Positions 34,574 through 47,594 of a DNA stretch of 64,000 nt are shown here, one piece after another; position 1 is the first letter of the stretch; every line of letters begins with the position of its first letter. This stretch comes from Polytrichum commune (Eukaryota > Streptophyta > Polytrichopsida > Polytrichales > Polytrichaceae): positions 27,189,666 to 27,253,665 of the forward strand of contig OX485807.1 in assembly GCA_950295325.1 (NCBI GenBank), read 5' to 3'. Both the position numbers and the translations under genes were made by a program. A model generated the notes under the pieces. It was not told the origin of the DNA, did not search any database, and was given only the letters and a program-made list of their open reading frames with translations.

Positions 34574-34696
34574 TTAATTTCCTCTCTTTTGCATTTCAAG
34601 GTCAATTCTCAGCCATTGCTAAGAAACACCCTTTGTGTAGAATAAATATATAAAAAACAAACAAATGCTACCATTAGGGGTTTTATAAGATTTAGA

Positions 34697-34735
34697 TGAC
34701 GTCATCATTGGTTGATTACGTCATCGATGACGTGG
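34697..34735 (+). promoter_or_regulatory. Cluster of three ACGT-core boxes, probable gene 2 promoter
   Basis: TGACGTCA (34,697-34,704), TTACGTCA (34,716-34,723) and TGACGTGG (34,728-34,735) lie within 39 bp. Such boxes are known binding sites of plant bZIP factors (TGA/CRE and G-box types). The cluster sits where composition changes from MITE-rich to gene-like, about 2.25 kb before the gene 2 start codon. Role as promoter is inferred. Confidence 0.55.
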
Positions 34736-36984
34736 CCTCACATTGTGACCTGGACCCAGGCTGAGTAGGTCTGTACAGCGACTGACCTATTTGCCCTTTG
34801 CTGGCTCTTCGTAAGTTACTTGTCGGAACTTCAACGAAGAACTCCTTTGACGGACAGCATCGTCGTCCACTGCCGCACCATTCGATACTCTCCTTGCGCG
34901 TGGCTGCATCGAATGCCGCTTCAATCACTTCACTCTTCACCGGCTGCTCTCCCCGCACATTTCGACCCCAATTTTGTGAAATGTAATTACGTAACCCTTG
35001 AGAACGAAAGCTTTTTTATTCCACCTTTTGTAGAGTTTTGACAACGGTTCTTCCAGCGATTTCTTGAATTCCAGGGTTTTATGTTTTAAAATCGTCTTTT
35101 CACGCGGATTGATGACCGATTCTGCGTAACATTCGAGAATGAAGTCAAATTTCATTGATGATTCGTTTAGTTCATGCTTTTGTGCGTGCTCTGTAGTGGT
35201 GATAGGGACGAGTGCAGAAAGTGTATGTAGTGGCGGTTCGTTGCTCGAATCGGTCACATTTGGGCCGGCCGCGATGGATTGTGAGGTTTTTGTGCTGTCC
35301 ACAGCGCAAGATTCTGGTCTGGAGCGTATTTCCGTGTGTCAGGAATGCCCTGACCGCATATGTAGACAGGGTTAGGAGGCGGCTAGCATTGGCTGTTTGA
35401 TGTGACTTTTGAATTGAATGTGGTATAGTGTGTGCGATTAATGCATAGTGACGAGATCTTGCTTTGTTTTATAGGAAAGGAGTTATGTGAGGTTTATGTC
35501 AGTACCCTGCTTTGACTGTAAGCTCTGCAGTTTGGGACGGCAAAGTCGTGATGATGGCTTCACTGGTAAATTTTAACAGAGTTCAGATCAGCGCTTAATT
35601 GTAATGGGCGTAATCTCCGCCTTGTCGAATTTGTGGAAGATATCGATGTTCAGGAGACCTCTTTGGGGGTTGGGGTTAGAGAAATCCTTGGATGTGAAGT
35701 GTACCAGAGTCTGCATTTGAGAGTCCTTGCTTGTAATTGGTTGTTTTTGTTGGCTTACACGCAGTCAGTAATACATTACTTTCAACGTGATTTGCGTTCT
35801 GTCTAGGCCTTGTAAGTACAGAATGCCAAGTGAAAAGTCTGTGTGCAGAATCGTCTTCAATTTCGAGAAGAGTTAACCATATGGTCCGAGGCGGTGATAG
35901 TAAATTTGTCTGGCTCCAGGTCCGAGTGATTTGATTGTCATAGTATTAGGGCACGAGGTTCAGTCTTTGCAAATTTCGTTTATTCATCTCACGCTTCAAA
36001 CTCTTCTTTCAGTTCAAATTATGCTCCTTCCATTTTATATTGTGATGATGATATCTTAAAGGGAAAGATAGTCGAGGGGAGGTTTGTCAACAAGCACTTT
36101 TCAGTAGATGATGGAGCTGAAGAACAAAAATTTGCAAGTGGAGGAGTAGGAGTGGCAAGACATTTAGGTCACCATATACACTGAGCTCCTCACTGATCGT
36201 AGAGGGGCTGGTCTGATTGCAAAAGTTGAGGTGATTTTGATCTGTAAGGATTCATATAAGTTTACAGTGGAGCGATTCTATGAGGGTTACATTACAGCGT
36301 GGTAATTCTGTCATTCCAAACGGTACTTGTCATGTCTTTTGCATTTGCCAATTGTAGCTCATCCTTTGGGTGAGCTCAACTGGTAATTGCACGTGCAGCA
36401 GTATCTGTACCGCTCTTTTGAATGTGCAATGTTTTTAGATGCTTTGTTCTAGAGGCATCTGCTGTAGTTGATAATCTCCATGTGTTTCTCGATCTTGCAG
36501 AAGAAGCTTTTGAAGAAGTTGAAACCTTTACAATTAGAAAAAGATGGATGCACTTTGCTTCACAATGCAACATGGTTCGAATCGAATTAAATGACAAGTT
36601 ATGGAACTTTGAGGAGATGTTCGTAGTGGTGATCAGCTGGCAGCTATGGATGTAATGAGACATAAGGAATTTGCTTGCTTATCATCTTGAGGTATACTCA
36701 GAGAAGAGACTTAGTGCATCTAACGTTGCTTCTGACTCCTCGTTATGCTCTTGCTTTTGGGATCTTTTTGGTGTAGTTTTTGTTGCTACAGATTGCATAG
36801 TCTTTGTGGTTACAGTAGGATGAGGGAGGAGGTGAGTGCATGGAAATTCTTAAGGTGTGAAGCTGTAGATTTGCTCAGTGTTCAATTTATTGGTGTTTGC
36901 CAAGTGTTGGTCCTAATTCAGTTCCTTTTTCAGGTTTTGTAATGATCAAATGTGTCTCTTACGTGAGGTAGTAATTTGAACTCA
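34736..36984 (+). other. Probable leader region of gene 2
   Basis: No supported coding exon. An acceptor (GTTCCTTTTTCAG) ends at 36,933, so a last leader exon may run from 36,934 to the start codon. The rest is presumably promoter, leader exons and leader introns. Confidence 0.4.
36942..36971 (+). CDS. Short upstream ORF in the gene 2 leader (9 aa)
   Basis: ATG at 36,942 encodes MIKCVSYVR and stops at TAG 36,969-36,971, 13 bases before the main ATG. If the leader exon starts at 36,934 this uORF is in every such transcript and could lower translation of the SET protein. Confidence 0.35.
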   Translation: MIKCVSYVR

Positions 36985-39900
36985 ATGGCTACCGAGGAGC
37001 CCTCATTACATGTTGTTGATCAGCTTGATCAGCCTTATGACCCATACCAACCTGGCTATCAAGGCTCGCATCATTGGACTTCCAAGTCAAATTATTTATT
37101 GGATGGACGGGCCATGGGTACAGGCAGACATGGGTGGGCTTTGGACTCAGGAACTCATGCATCCTTTTCAAGTTCTAGGCCATCAAGATATCAGAAAGTA
37201 GGTAGACCTCAGAAGGTTGATAACCTGAGGACCCATGACCCTGATGTATTGGTGGTTGAACCAGTGGTTATCAGAAGAAGAATGGAAGAGGGGGACTCTG
37301 TTGAGGGTGGCGGAGAAGATAGTGTCCCCGAATATGATCCTTGTCAGCCTAACAATATATCATTTTGCAGCAAAGATACAAGATGGGTGTGTGGAAGTGG
37401 TACCAGGGTAATTGAAGGGAATGACCAGGGGGTGAAGAGTAGTACTATATCTATGACTGGGGCAAGAACTACAAAAGCCTCTCAGTCAACAGTAGGTGCA
37501 GATGAATGTGGTGATAGTCTCCTCAATCAAGGTAATGTTGAGAGATACCTCAAGCCAGTGCAAGAAATGCAATTTGGAGACTGTGATTCTGGTGATATTA
37601 GGGAATTGGATAATTCTGTGAAACGGCCTGAATCTATAAATAACAGTTCACAGAAAGTCAGTTACTTTGCCAACAAAACATCCTCATCTATGGAGAGAAA
37701 TTTTGAGGTCTCAGAAATGATATTTGTGGAAGAAGCCGAACGTGATGAATCCAGCTACAAAAGTAAGGATGTGGCTTCCAAAGAAAATCCTCTTAATTCA
37801 AAACAAGATGATGGAATGGTCCATCCTGTACGACCTGAAGGTGGTGCAGTATCTGCAAATGACAGCAATGGTGCTGGTTGGCTCTACTATACTGCAAACA
37901 ACGTGCTGTGTGGTCCCTATTCTATTGATATATTGCGCCGAGGTTTTGAAAACAACCTGTTGCCTGGTTCTTTAATTTTGTACTATTTTGAAGGGGGGCT
38001 TTACACTGGACCTTATGAACTGAAGGCTATCATTGGCACAATTCCCTCTCAAACTGGCACTGGACAAGAGCAATTGCCAACATCTGGAACATCAGAGCAG
38101 GTATTACACTCTCAGATCTTACTGTATCCATGAAGCTACTTTAGATTTCATTTCATGTGATGGGTTACTGTTTGGGAATGAGGAAACTCAAGGGCATGTG
38201 TCTTCCTAACTGAATGTTGGTCTGGACATCCAAACCGTGTAAAAGTTGTCTCACATGTTAGATCCCCACAGCATTCATATTGCAGTATCTTCATACCAGG
38301 TTATAAATTGTATTCTGTTGTTTTATTGTGTTTTGTTTACCTTTGGTAGTTCATCTGTGCACATGATTGGTATTCAATGATTTTGTGAAGTTATTGTGGA
38401 TTGATTTGCTGAATAGTATGAGGGATGTTTCTACTTGAAAAGTGACTATTATATGAACAGGTTCTAGAGATTCTCAATTAGATTTGCATGCAAACGTTGT
38501 TGATACATTCTTGGAGTATGTTTCATTGATTGCAATCATTGAATTAGAGGTTGAGCTCTGTGAGCCCTTCAGGTGTGGCACGAGCTGTGTTGGGGGTACA
38601 AAGGGGCAGATGGCAATATGCAAGGTCCTTTCTCCCTTTGGCAACTGAGGCAGTGGCTTGATGCTAAGAACCTGTATGGTTCCCTTGAGGTAGCCACCCC
38701 TGAAACTTAAATCCTGCTTCAAGCTCTTTTGATTCTTGCTTTTTCTTGCCACAGTAGCTGTTTTATTTATTTTTGAATATCTGAGCAGGAATGTAGAGAT
38801 TTTTTTAACAGTAAGGTTCTGGATAAGGGCATGTATTTCCTTCTCAGGTCAGTACTGGGACTCACATGATGAAATTGTGGTCTGGCTGTTTGACTGAGTA
38901 AATTCTGCTGTATTCTTAGTGATGAAGGTTATCATTTCTGAAGTGCAGGTCTGCCATCGTGACAAGATGTTGGTGCGCTTGCCTCTTGAGAAACTGATAG
39001 ATGCAGCAACAAGAGGAGTTCTCCAATCAAACGTATTTGCGAAGAAAGATGGCTCTTCTGTACAAGGGGGTAGGACAAGCATTTCAGTCACCAGTTGCAG
39101 AAAAGACCTACCTGCATTAAAAAAGGCCAGAGAAAGCGTTCATGCCCTTGTCATGAAGTCAGTGTATAAGACTCTATTTGATGCGGCCATTTCGAAAGCA
39201 CTAAATGAATGGATAGAGGCTCATAGGTCATTGGCTACTGAATCCAAGACATCTGTTAGTCCCTATCCACCAAGGTCTCACACACTGCTGCAAGGACCAC
39301 AGAAGACTTCTGAAAGTTTGGACAAGCCACCAGGCTTTGATGGGGTAAGTGTCAACTGCAATGGAATGAATGCTCTCCTATGGTCATGGAGAGCAGTATG
39401 TAGATATTTTACATCAGCTCCAGCAAAGACCTCCTTCATGATTGTCGGCAAAATGAGTGTTTTGGTAGCATTGCCAGGAAGTGTAGCCTTTTCCGTTTGC
39501 ATGGCTGACTCAGGACCTGTGATGAAACATGCTCAATGTGTATTTCATTGCTGATCTACCTTGATGCACAGTGGAATGCTTGATGCCCTTTGTTCTCTGT
39601 GCAGCCAAGGGAGGTCCATATCCTATCAGGAACTCAACAGAAGGACCTCCCACCTGGCTTTGATGTTTCAGGTCCAGCTGCTGAAGACTTGGTCGTTCCT
39701 CTCTTGGCAGGTACTTCTGAACCATGTGATTAGTTAACCTCTTTGGTGCATTTATGTCTATCTGAGTCATAATGAGTATTTATATATATGATATACATTC
39801 CTGTTATCTGGGCCTTGGGGTCAATTGATATGTGACATTTAGAGTAATATCAATGACTTACTGTATCTGAAAGAACGGAAGGTGAGCTGAATCTTTTTGG

Positions 39901-42900
39901 AATTATTGAGGAAAGTGTTCCATGCCTCTGTCTTCAAATGGGCAGGTGTATTGTGAACCGATCCACCTGTTTGGTTTATGAAAATTCTATCCATGTGTGT
40001 ACAGGAATTGGAACTGAGTATTGTTGGTGTGTGATTCTTTCATAGTCTTCTTTGTAGCTCATCGCTTTTATAAATCCAGTATACAAGTTGCCTCTGCAGT
40101 ATGTTCAAGAAATTTATCCTGTGGTATGTCTTATTTCCAGGTCTTCATAAGCACCCTCAGCAGGTGTCAATTTCTACATGCTCATCTCAGGGTGCACCAT
40201 GTGCGCAGAGGCCACATAAGCCAGAGCAGGAACACTTTTCTACAAGGACATCATCTGGGGATGGGTCTATGCTTAACCCTGGTGAATCGGAAGTCTTCCT
40301 TGTGAGGAAAGACAAGGAAGCCGTCAAGCATTGCAGAAAGAAAGCTGAGAAGAATACTGTTTCACAAATTACTTCTGCCCCAAGCAAATATAGTATCCTG
40401 GAATCAAACACATCACTACACCTTGTAGAGGGTATCAACTCCATATGCCAGAAGGGAATCAACAGTGACAGCGATTGCATTGACCAAGGTTCTAGGAAGA
40501 AAGCTTTGAGTGCCTTGCTTGCTCATAGGAAAGACAAGCACAGTGTTGTGAAAATAGACACATCCTCTTGCCCTCCCATGGCAATTTTGAAGAGAAAGAA
40601 AATTAATGTCGATCCCAAGAGATATACATATGAGGAGACTCATGTTTTGAAATCTGATAGTTACAAGGATCATCATCTTCCAGGATTTGATATGTCTCCA
40701 TCAGTGAAACATAGTCACGCACCTGCTGAGCGCAAGAGGAAAGTTTTGAACAAAGAAGAGGTATGTGATTCACCAAGTAATGGCCTCTTAAAAGGGCCTA
40801 AGAAGCCTAGAATTGACCATGATGACGGGAACAGAGTCAAGATACAAGCTGAGAATAACAGAGTTTCCCAAGAAGCAAAGGGATTGGATGTTACTGTCAC
40901 TGTGCAGGTGAAAATGCAAGAAAACCGGATTGTGGAAACTCTGAAGAAGAGGAAGAAGAAGAAGAAGAGACCTGAGAAGGAAGGCATATCCAGAGAAGTT
41001 AAGGAACTAGAAGCCCCGTGTTTGTCCCAGAAAGCTAGGCTTCGGCTGCTTGTCAAGGGACAGTTGAAGAAGAAAGCTTCGAAAGATAGGGATGCTGTGT
41101 GTAAGGCAAAAGAAATCAAGGGGCCTCACAGCTTAGAGAAACAAGACTCAAAATACAGTTCTGAGTTTAAAAGTGTCTGTTCTGACAGTGAGGATGCTGG
41201 GGTAGAGGATTTTTTTGTAAAAAGGCGAGACAAGGAGAAGGATGTCAAGGAAGATGAGGAAATGGATCAGAAATCAATACAAGAGACAGGTTTTGTCCAT
41301 CACGAGAATACTCTTGCAGAGGAATCTGAGAATCACATGTGTGTTGATTCGTGTACCCATCGAAGCAATTCAAGGGATGTTGATCTTACTGGTTCACAAA
41401 CATGGACAGAAGTTCCAGAAGCAAGAAAGAAAGTAACTGAGGATCTTGGTATGAAACCATCACCTTATGAAACTAGTCATGCTTGTTGGCTAGATGATCC
41501 GCCCACTGTAGATGATTATGTGAACACAGAAGTCAAAAATCTCCCGAGAGTGGGAGAAAAAGCTCTTGAGAGGGGGCACAGCTTGGTTGTCAAGAAGGCA
41601 TTGGTCAAGAAGTACATATCTCCATCGACTACAAATACGAAAACATTAGATGTAGTGAACATTGGAGAGCCTGAGCAAGTTATGAAACAGAAAGTCAAGC
41701 AGGGTCAGAAAAAGAAGATATCCAAGGTCAAAGTGCAACCTGAAGAGAGAGAAATTTTGAATGCATATGGTGCACATCTCATCTCAGTGCTCAATAAGCA
41801 CAAAGCTGTCAGAATAGAGGAGCCTAGAAAAGGTTCTCCTGCAACGACTGAGTATGTCACTAAGAAAGAGGAGTTTGCTGCATTTGTACCCTCCAGAGGG
41901 TCACAAGATATTGTTTATCGTCCACCTGGTCTGGCAAGGACAAAGAAAGTCAAATTTGACAGGGCAGGAGAAGTGTTATCTGTTCTCGAGAAGTTGAGCT
42001 GGCCTGCAATTAAAACAACGACGGACCCAAAGCAGAAAAAACTGAAGGATCCCATTGCTGGTATTGGAGATACTTCTGGAGTAGGCAACAAAGGAAGTAT
42101 AAAGGAGGAGATCAGAGATGGAGTTGCTAGTTTAAGCAATGCAACATCTGCTGGTTGTGCTCGATGCTCAATTAATGGTTGGTCGTGGCGCAGTTGGGCC
42201 CGGGATCGAGCCAAACGGAGATTGCAAAGAAGGGTATCAACAGTGGGTAGAAAGGTATCAACCAAAGAGTTGGCACAGAAGTTCAGGAAATTGAGCAAGA
42301 AAAGAGACACAAATATCAGTTACAAAGGAACAAGTGCAGTTGCTCCTGGGCCACAAGCTGCTCGTAAGAATCGGGCCACCATGCGCAAACTAGCTGTTGC
42401 TTCTGAAGGCTCTGATATGCTTCGGTTCAATATGCTCAAGGTTATCACCACACACACTTCGTCAGATTTGAGGATTTGACACATTCATTCCATGTTTGTG
42501 TGAGATGAATATGAAATCACAGAAGTTCTGAACTCTTGATGCTGGATTGAAGTTTCCAGGAAGGGGAAAGTCTCATCACAGATGTATGCTTAGTGATCAA
42601 TTCTGATCTTTACCTTCAAGCAGAATCAAGTGAATGACTATGGTTGTTTAGCAGTTCAAACAATTGACGTGTTGTGGCAGTAGCCCTAAAGATCTGCATG
42701 GCTGTTAGATAAATAATGTTTTAAGATGAGAGTTTGTGCCTAATCTGACAGGCTCGTAAGAAGCAACTCAAGTTTCAGCGGAGCAAAATTCATGACTGGG
42801 GTTTGGTTGCTGCCGAGCCAATTGAGGCAGAGGACTTTGTCATTGAGTATGTTGGAGAAATCATTCGGAATAGGGTATTTGTTCCATTCAACAACACTTG

Positions 42901-44806
42901 TTTGAACTTGTGCAGTTTTACTTTAGTACTTGTGTGGTTTCCACATTCTTGACTTGCAATCTTGTCACATTTGTTCCCTTCTTGGAAATGTCCTGGAATT
43001 TCAGATCTTCAGTGGGTTAGGAATAGAAGGTTATGGGTTTTCAATATGGTAGCAGAGCTTTCATGTCATTCTTTAGGTGCATGGGTGTGTAAATGTACAT
43101 GTCTAAGGTTGTCAACTGAGTAATGAGGCCTAAGGCGTTCACCCAGATATGCATTCCATAAGAGTGAAATGTGTTAAATTTTCTCAGAAATTTAGGTGGT
43201 GTAACAGGTTTCTGACATAAGGGAGAAACAATATGAGGCAATTGGTATTGGCAGCAGTTACATGTTCCGAATTGACGATGAACATTTGGTAAGAATCTCC
43301 TCTATTCTACTGATTACATGTGAATTGTTAACAGGAGTGAACAATTTATGTTTTACAGCTTTTTCAATGTGTTCTGCACCATTACATAAGAGAGTGTACA
43401 CGTGTTTAGTTTGCTTGTAATGTCTGCAGTTGTACTGATGTCAGCATTCCTCCACACAAGTTGTCAGTTTTGCAATATGTCAGTTGTATGACTTAATTAG
43501 TTCTAAGCTGACTAGTGAAATCCTATTTTCCAGCATCCACGACTGACAAGGGTGTAATTTGTTTGTGGGATGGTGTAGCTGGATGCAACTCGACGAGGTG
43601 GGCTCGCAAGGTTCATTAACCATTCTTGTGATGTAAGGTTTCACCATCTCTATCATCATACCTCAGCTGATTATGGAAGACAAGTAATGTTTTTGTTCGA
43701 ATCATCACTTGGGATTTCTTTGGTTAAGTTTGATTGTCATAAAGATGAAGGCACCTGCTGTCTGGAGAAGTTAAGGATATAAATAAATCGCAAACTCAAG
43801 GTAGCTTTTGAAACTAAGCAATGCGTTGGAGATACTAAATGCCTGTTCTGAAGCATTAAAAACTGACATGTCCATGTGTTATCTTCCAGCCAAACTGTTA
43901 CACTAAGATCATCACAGTGGAAGGTCAAAAGAAGGTTGTCATCTACTCCAAGCGTCAGATTGCTCCCGAGGAAGAGTTAACCTATGACTACAAGTTTAGT
44001 CTTGAGGAGGTGAAAATTCCTTGCTTCTGCGGCGCAGCCAAGTATGTCCAACACCTCGTATTCTGTGTCATACAGCTAGTGCTGTAGCTGGTATTATTGT
44101 TGAATGTCTCCAGCGGACATCATTACATTTTTTCTGTATCACTGGAGTTTCCTACTCAGTTGAACTTGTAGATGCTGTGAGAAATAGTGCTAGAATCTGT
44201 GTTTGTTCAATGGTTTCTGTCCAGGGGAGTTGTTGATGCTGGTAACTAAGGAAAGCTGCACTGTTTATGGTAAACACTGTGGGCCGCACTATACACGAGG
44301 AAACCAACACTAAAAACATTGGGGATATTACTGTAGGTGCACGCTGTATTCCCACCCACAGTATATAACATCAGAAGTCTATGTTGTAGGCTACAGTATT
44401 TTTGTTGAATGAAAAATAGTGTGCATTTGAGAGACATTCAACAAAGGGAGATCCAACTCATACCCGTCCTTTCGATTATAAGATTCGAAAATTTAAGTTA
44501 TTTCCGAAAATAGACTTCAACAGAATTGAAATTCGTCATTCTGCCATAAATTTCCTTGTTAAATAATATAGGTGTGGAGAGATTGATGCAAAAACAATTC
44601 TTTCAAGTATTAGATTCTCCACTATTTTATTGCACAATGGTGCACACTGTGGGCCACACTGTAGTGCATCAAAGTATGCCCACAGTCTCTACCATAAACA
44701 GTGTAGTTATTTAATCTATCAGGTAGTAGTGGGTGTAAGGATGTATGTGTATGGTCTCCTTCACAGTTTTCTGGTTATTGACAGATGTCGAGGATCCTTG
44801 AACTAG
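36985..44806 (+). CDS. ATXR7: ATXR7/SDG25-like SET1-class histone H3K4 methyltransferase
   Basis: Ten exons join in one frame, 1,488 codons: 36,985-38,100; 38,573-38,689; 38,949-39,344; 39,605-39,710; 40,141-42,440; 42,752-42,874; 43,208-43,288; 43,579-43,632; 43,890-44,041; 44,785-44,806. All introns are GT-AG. The family places methyl groups on histone H3 lysine 4 in the nucleus. Two GYF-like units ([15 protein letters not shown] near 299; [19 protein letters not shown] near 374) precede a long charged region with a lysine-rich run near 847 that may be a nuclear signal. The SET domain starts at [19 protein letters not shown] (1346), with NHSC at 1427-1430 and EELTYDYKF ending at 1467. The post-SET CFCG..KC motif ends the protein at GSLN. 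All key SET and post-SET residues are present, so it is probably active. Length matches Arabidopsis ATXR7 (about 1,420). The donor after exon 5 (GTTATC) is weak but homology requires it. Confidence 0.93.
44259..44703. mobile_element. MITE inside the last intron of the SET gene
   Basis: The left end CACTGTTTATGGTAAACACT is the near-perfect inverse of the right end AGTCTCTACCATAAACAGTG, continuing to a shared GTGGGC/GCCCAC block (about 25 bp). Length is 445 bp. The flanks are TG and TA, possibly a decayed TA duplication. It fills most of intron 9 (44,042-44,784) and leaves both splice sites intact. Non-coding. Confidence 0.75.
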
Positions 44807-47594
44807 GCCATCATCAACATATGCATTGTCGTCAAGCTCAGATCAGGTCATGTTCACGAACAGTATGTTGCATCCCTCTGGAGGTATGTGATGCAGTGAT
44901 ATCCATGCTCCTCTAGACAGATTATTGTCTTTTTGACCTTCCTAGCACTCACTTTCCCGTGCACCCTACTACCCCATCACAGTGGGGGTGTACGGGTGAA
45001 CTGGATACCCCATGTGGGAGCCTAGGGGCTTGCACATGGTTGGGGGAGATAGGCTTGTGTGTGCACGTTCAAGGTGTTCACTTTGAAATTGAGGCAGTAG
45101 TCTTTGAGGGCCCTCTAATTCTCGTGATGCCGGTTTTGGGGTTACATAGAGTTGGACCAACTTGAAGATGAAGTAACACCATAATTCATGCCAATGGCAA
45201 CATTGGAGTTGTCCCTTCATTTTCATTGTCTTTTTCTCATGAGAAATTTGTAGGATTGTATTGGTGTCAGTTTGTTAACAATCTTTTGCTCACTTGCACA
45301 TGTTTGGATACCTTTCTTCCAGGTATTGCATTCTTTGTGGGTTTCGCCTAGGAGCTCTCCTATTATCCAAATGTGGCTAGTCATACTTCCGGTACATCTG
45401 ACTTGTCCTTTCAACACTCATTATTGTCGTCTGAGAAAGCTGGTTCCAGCTGATTCACTTGTCCTGAACTGTAAGTTGTCCTAAGTAAGTTGTGCATCAG
45501 ATTCTCATCACTTGCATGTTACCTTCATCCAGTAACAAGAAGTTGTGCTGGAATTCTGAAGATAGACTACTTTATTGTGATCATCACATCACTTTTTGAA
45601 ACATCAAGTTAACTGTTATGGCACTCTAGCTGTGAATGTCATTTGATCTGCTTTACAAGAGAAACATATGTCTGCAGGAATTCTTCCATGTTAAACTTAC
45701 TCTTGAGTACACCTTTATGCCATGGGGTCCCAAGTCTAGTTTGTTGGAAGGATGACACTCCTAATTGTCACCCTGCTATTTCTATGCTCACTCCAAAGTC
45801 CAGGCCAAGAAGGATACCTGTGACAGGGTGGTTTTATTCTGTTAAACTAGTCTGGTCTTGGTGATAACCTTGAATCACGATTTAAAGCAAGAGCTTTAAA
45901 CTCTTCTTACTAATTACTGTGAATGTGAAGCAACCAGTTTATTGGTACTGGTCAACTACAACGATGTGTTTTGTGGAGTCTCCATTGCTTTCAACGGATT
46001 CTCACATCTGCATTTTCTTCTTCAATGTTGTGCAACCTTGAGTGTAAATTTTATTTAGTCTCAGCTCAAAGTGACTAGGTATTTGGACCTTTTGCAATTA
46101 CCTCTATGGTCTTTCTCATGCTTTCAGCTTGGGGTGTAGTGAGGCCCTGCTCTCGGTTCCTTTGCATTTAAATTTGGGTGGCTGTCAGTCTTTGATTATG
46201 TGTTGAGAAAGTCCCGATAGGGGAAAATCTGGACTGGAATTTCTTGTTATCACTGATCACATGAAGGGTTCATACTTAGGGTACACCAGGGATCTGCACT
46301 AGCAGTACCAGAGTCCTCTGCTACAGGCTTAACATCACTCACAAACTCAAAAAGTCTCCTTGATGAATTCTAAGATTTGTGCAAAGAAGCTCACAAGACT
46401 TCCTTCAATCTTGTCGCCTGCCTCGACATTGTCATCTCCAATCAACTTCACCAGTGCGGGATCCCAGTTTTTATTCCCTGCGTCCAACAAGAGATTGTCG
46501 CTTTGAAATTACAAAGTAGAGGCTTGCAAGGACATGGCTGCAAAACGGCAATCTGATTCTACATTATGCACAGTTTGATGGCTCGAGTTTCTCATCTTTG
46601 AGAGCACCATGGTAAAACCATTTGTCACCATATATAGTCCCGTACCCTTATTTGGGGCCTATAAATAAATCTTTTGAATAGTTTCCATGTTCAGTATATC
46701 CACAGTCAAGGGAATCTGCAATATAGGTAGTGTGCTCGAGACCTCTTTGATTCTTGAGCAACTTCCAAATTCCCCAGTACTGTTTTACAGAAACATTTGA
46801 TTTAGTGTGGTATTGAAATGGGCGTGCCATGTTAATCAACATGGTCTATTTGACTTATCATTTGACATCTTCTCTAGTTGCCACCTAGTTGCCAGACAAT
46901 GAGTGTGGGTTGATGACGAATGCTTTAGACCACCTTAATCAGATATTTGGTGTACTTACAAAGTATCAGAAACCCTAGCCTCTAACCAATAATTATCATC
47001 TTGTTGTTTAATCTAAGTTATGTTTCAATATATTTAGGTATGCATAATTAACGTACTGGATTGTCGGTGTACCGGCTCGATTATTCGGCCCAATGCTCCA
47101 CTGGTGAGTTTTGAAAAGTTGCTATATATCGTCTGTACCAAAAATACTTGGTTGCTGAAGACTAATCCGTGTCCCCTGAAGATGTTGACCTCCGTGATTT
47201 CTGTAGGCAGGGTAGTTATACAATGCTGTTAGAAAATCGGTTACATGAACTTCTGTTGCCCAAATCATTAAAATTGATCACTATGAAATGTTGTTTGGCT
47301 GTTTCATGATTGGAAGTGCACACAAATGCAGATTTGCTGACAACTCATTATGATGGAAGGTCCACAGCAGCCGAGTCTGCAGAATGGTGCTCAGTAAAAG
47401 CACTGAGAATCTCTTAGATTCTACAGTTGACTTACAAGTTGATGAGGAGATTGATATAAGTTTTTAGCAACTGTAAATTGAAGCTTATTGAGGTTAATTT
47501 GTAGGCCTTATGTGATCACTCTTCCTACACGCACACCTAGACTTGGGAGTAAGGTAGTTTGTCCTATTTCCGAGGGGGTGCCCTTTCATCGAGG
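44807..47594. other. Downstream of the SET gene; no gene recognised
   Basis: The first few hundred bases are presumably the 3' untranslated region. The rest shows gene-like T-rich composition to about 46 kb but no recognisable protein. No complete repeat seen. Confidence 0.4.

Noticed and set aside
36976-36984. Start of the SET gene at a TTG
   Set aside because: An ATG lies three codons downstream at 36,985.
38101-38133. Read-through of SET exon 1 to a stop at 38,133
   Set aside because: GT at 38,101 is a donor and the next exon at 38,573 continues the frame with a GYF motif.
40715-41119. 134-codon minus-strand open frame inside SET exon 5
   Set aside because: Shadow of a lysine-rich coding exon; no recognisable protein.
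42441-42479. Read-through of SET exon 5 to a stop
   Set aside because: The junction to [12 protein letters not shown] at 42,752 restores the conserved SET1-type sequence.
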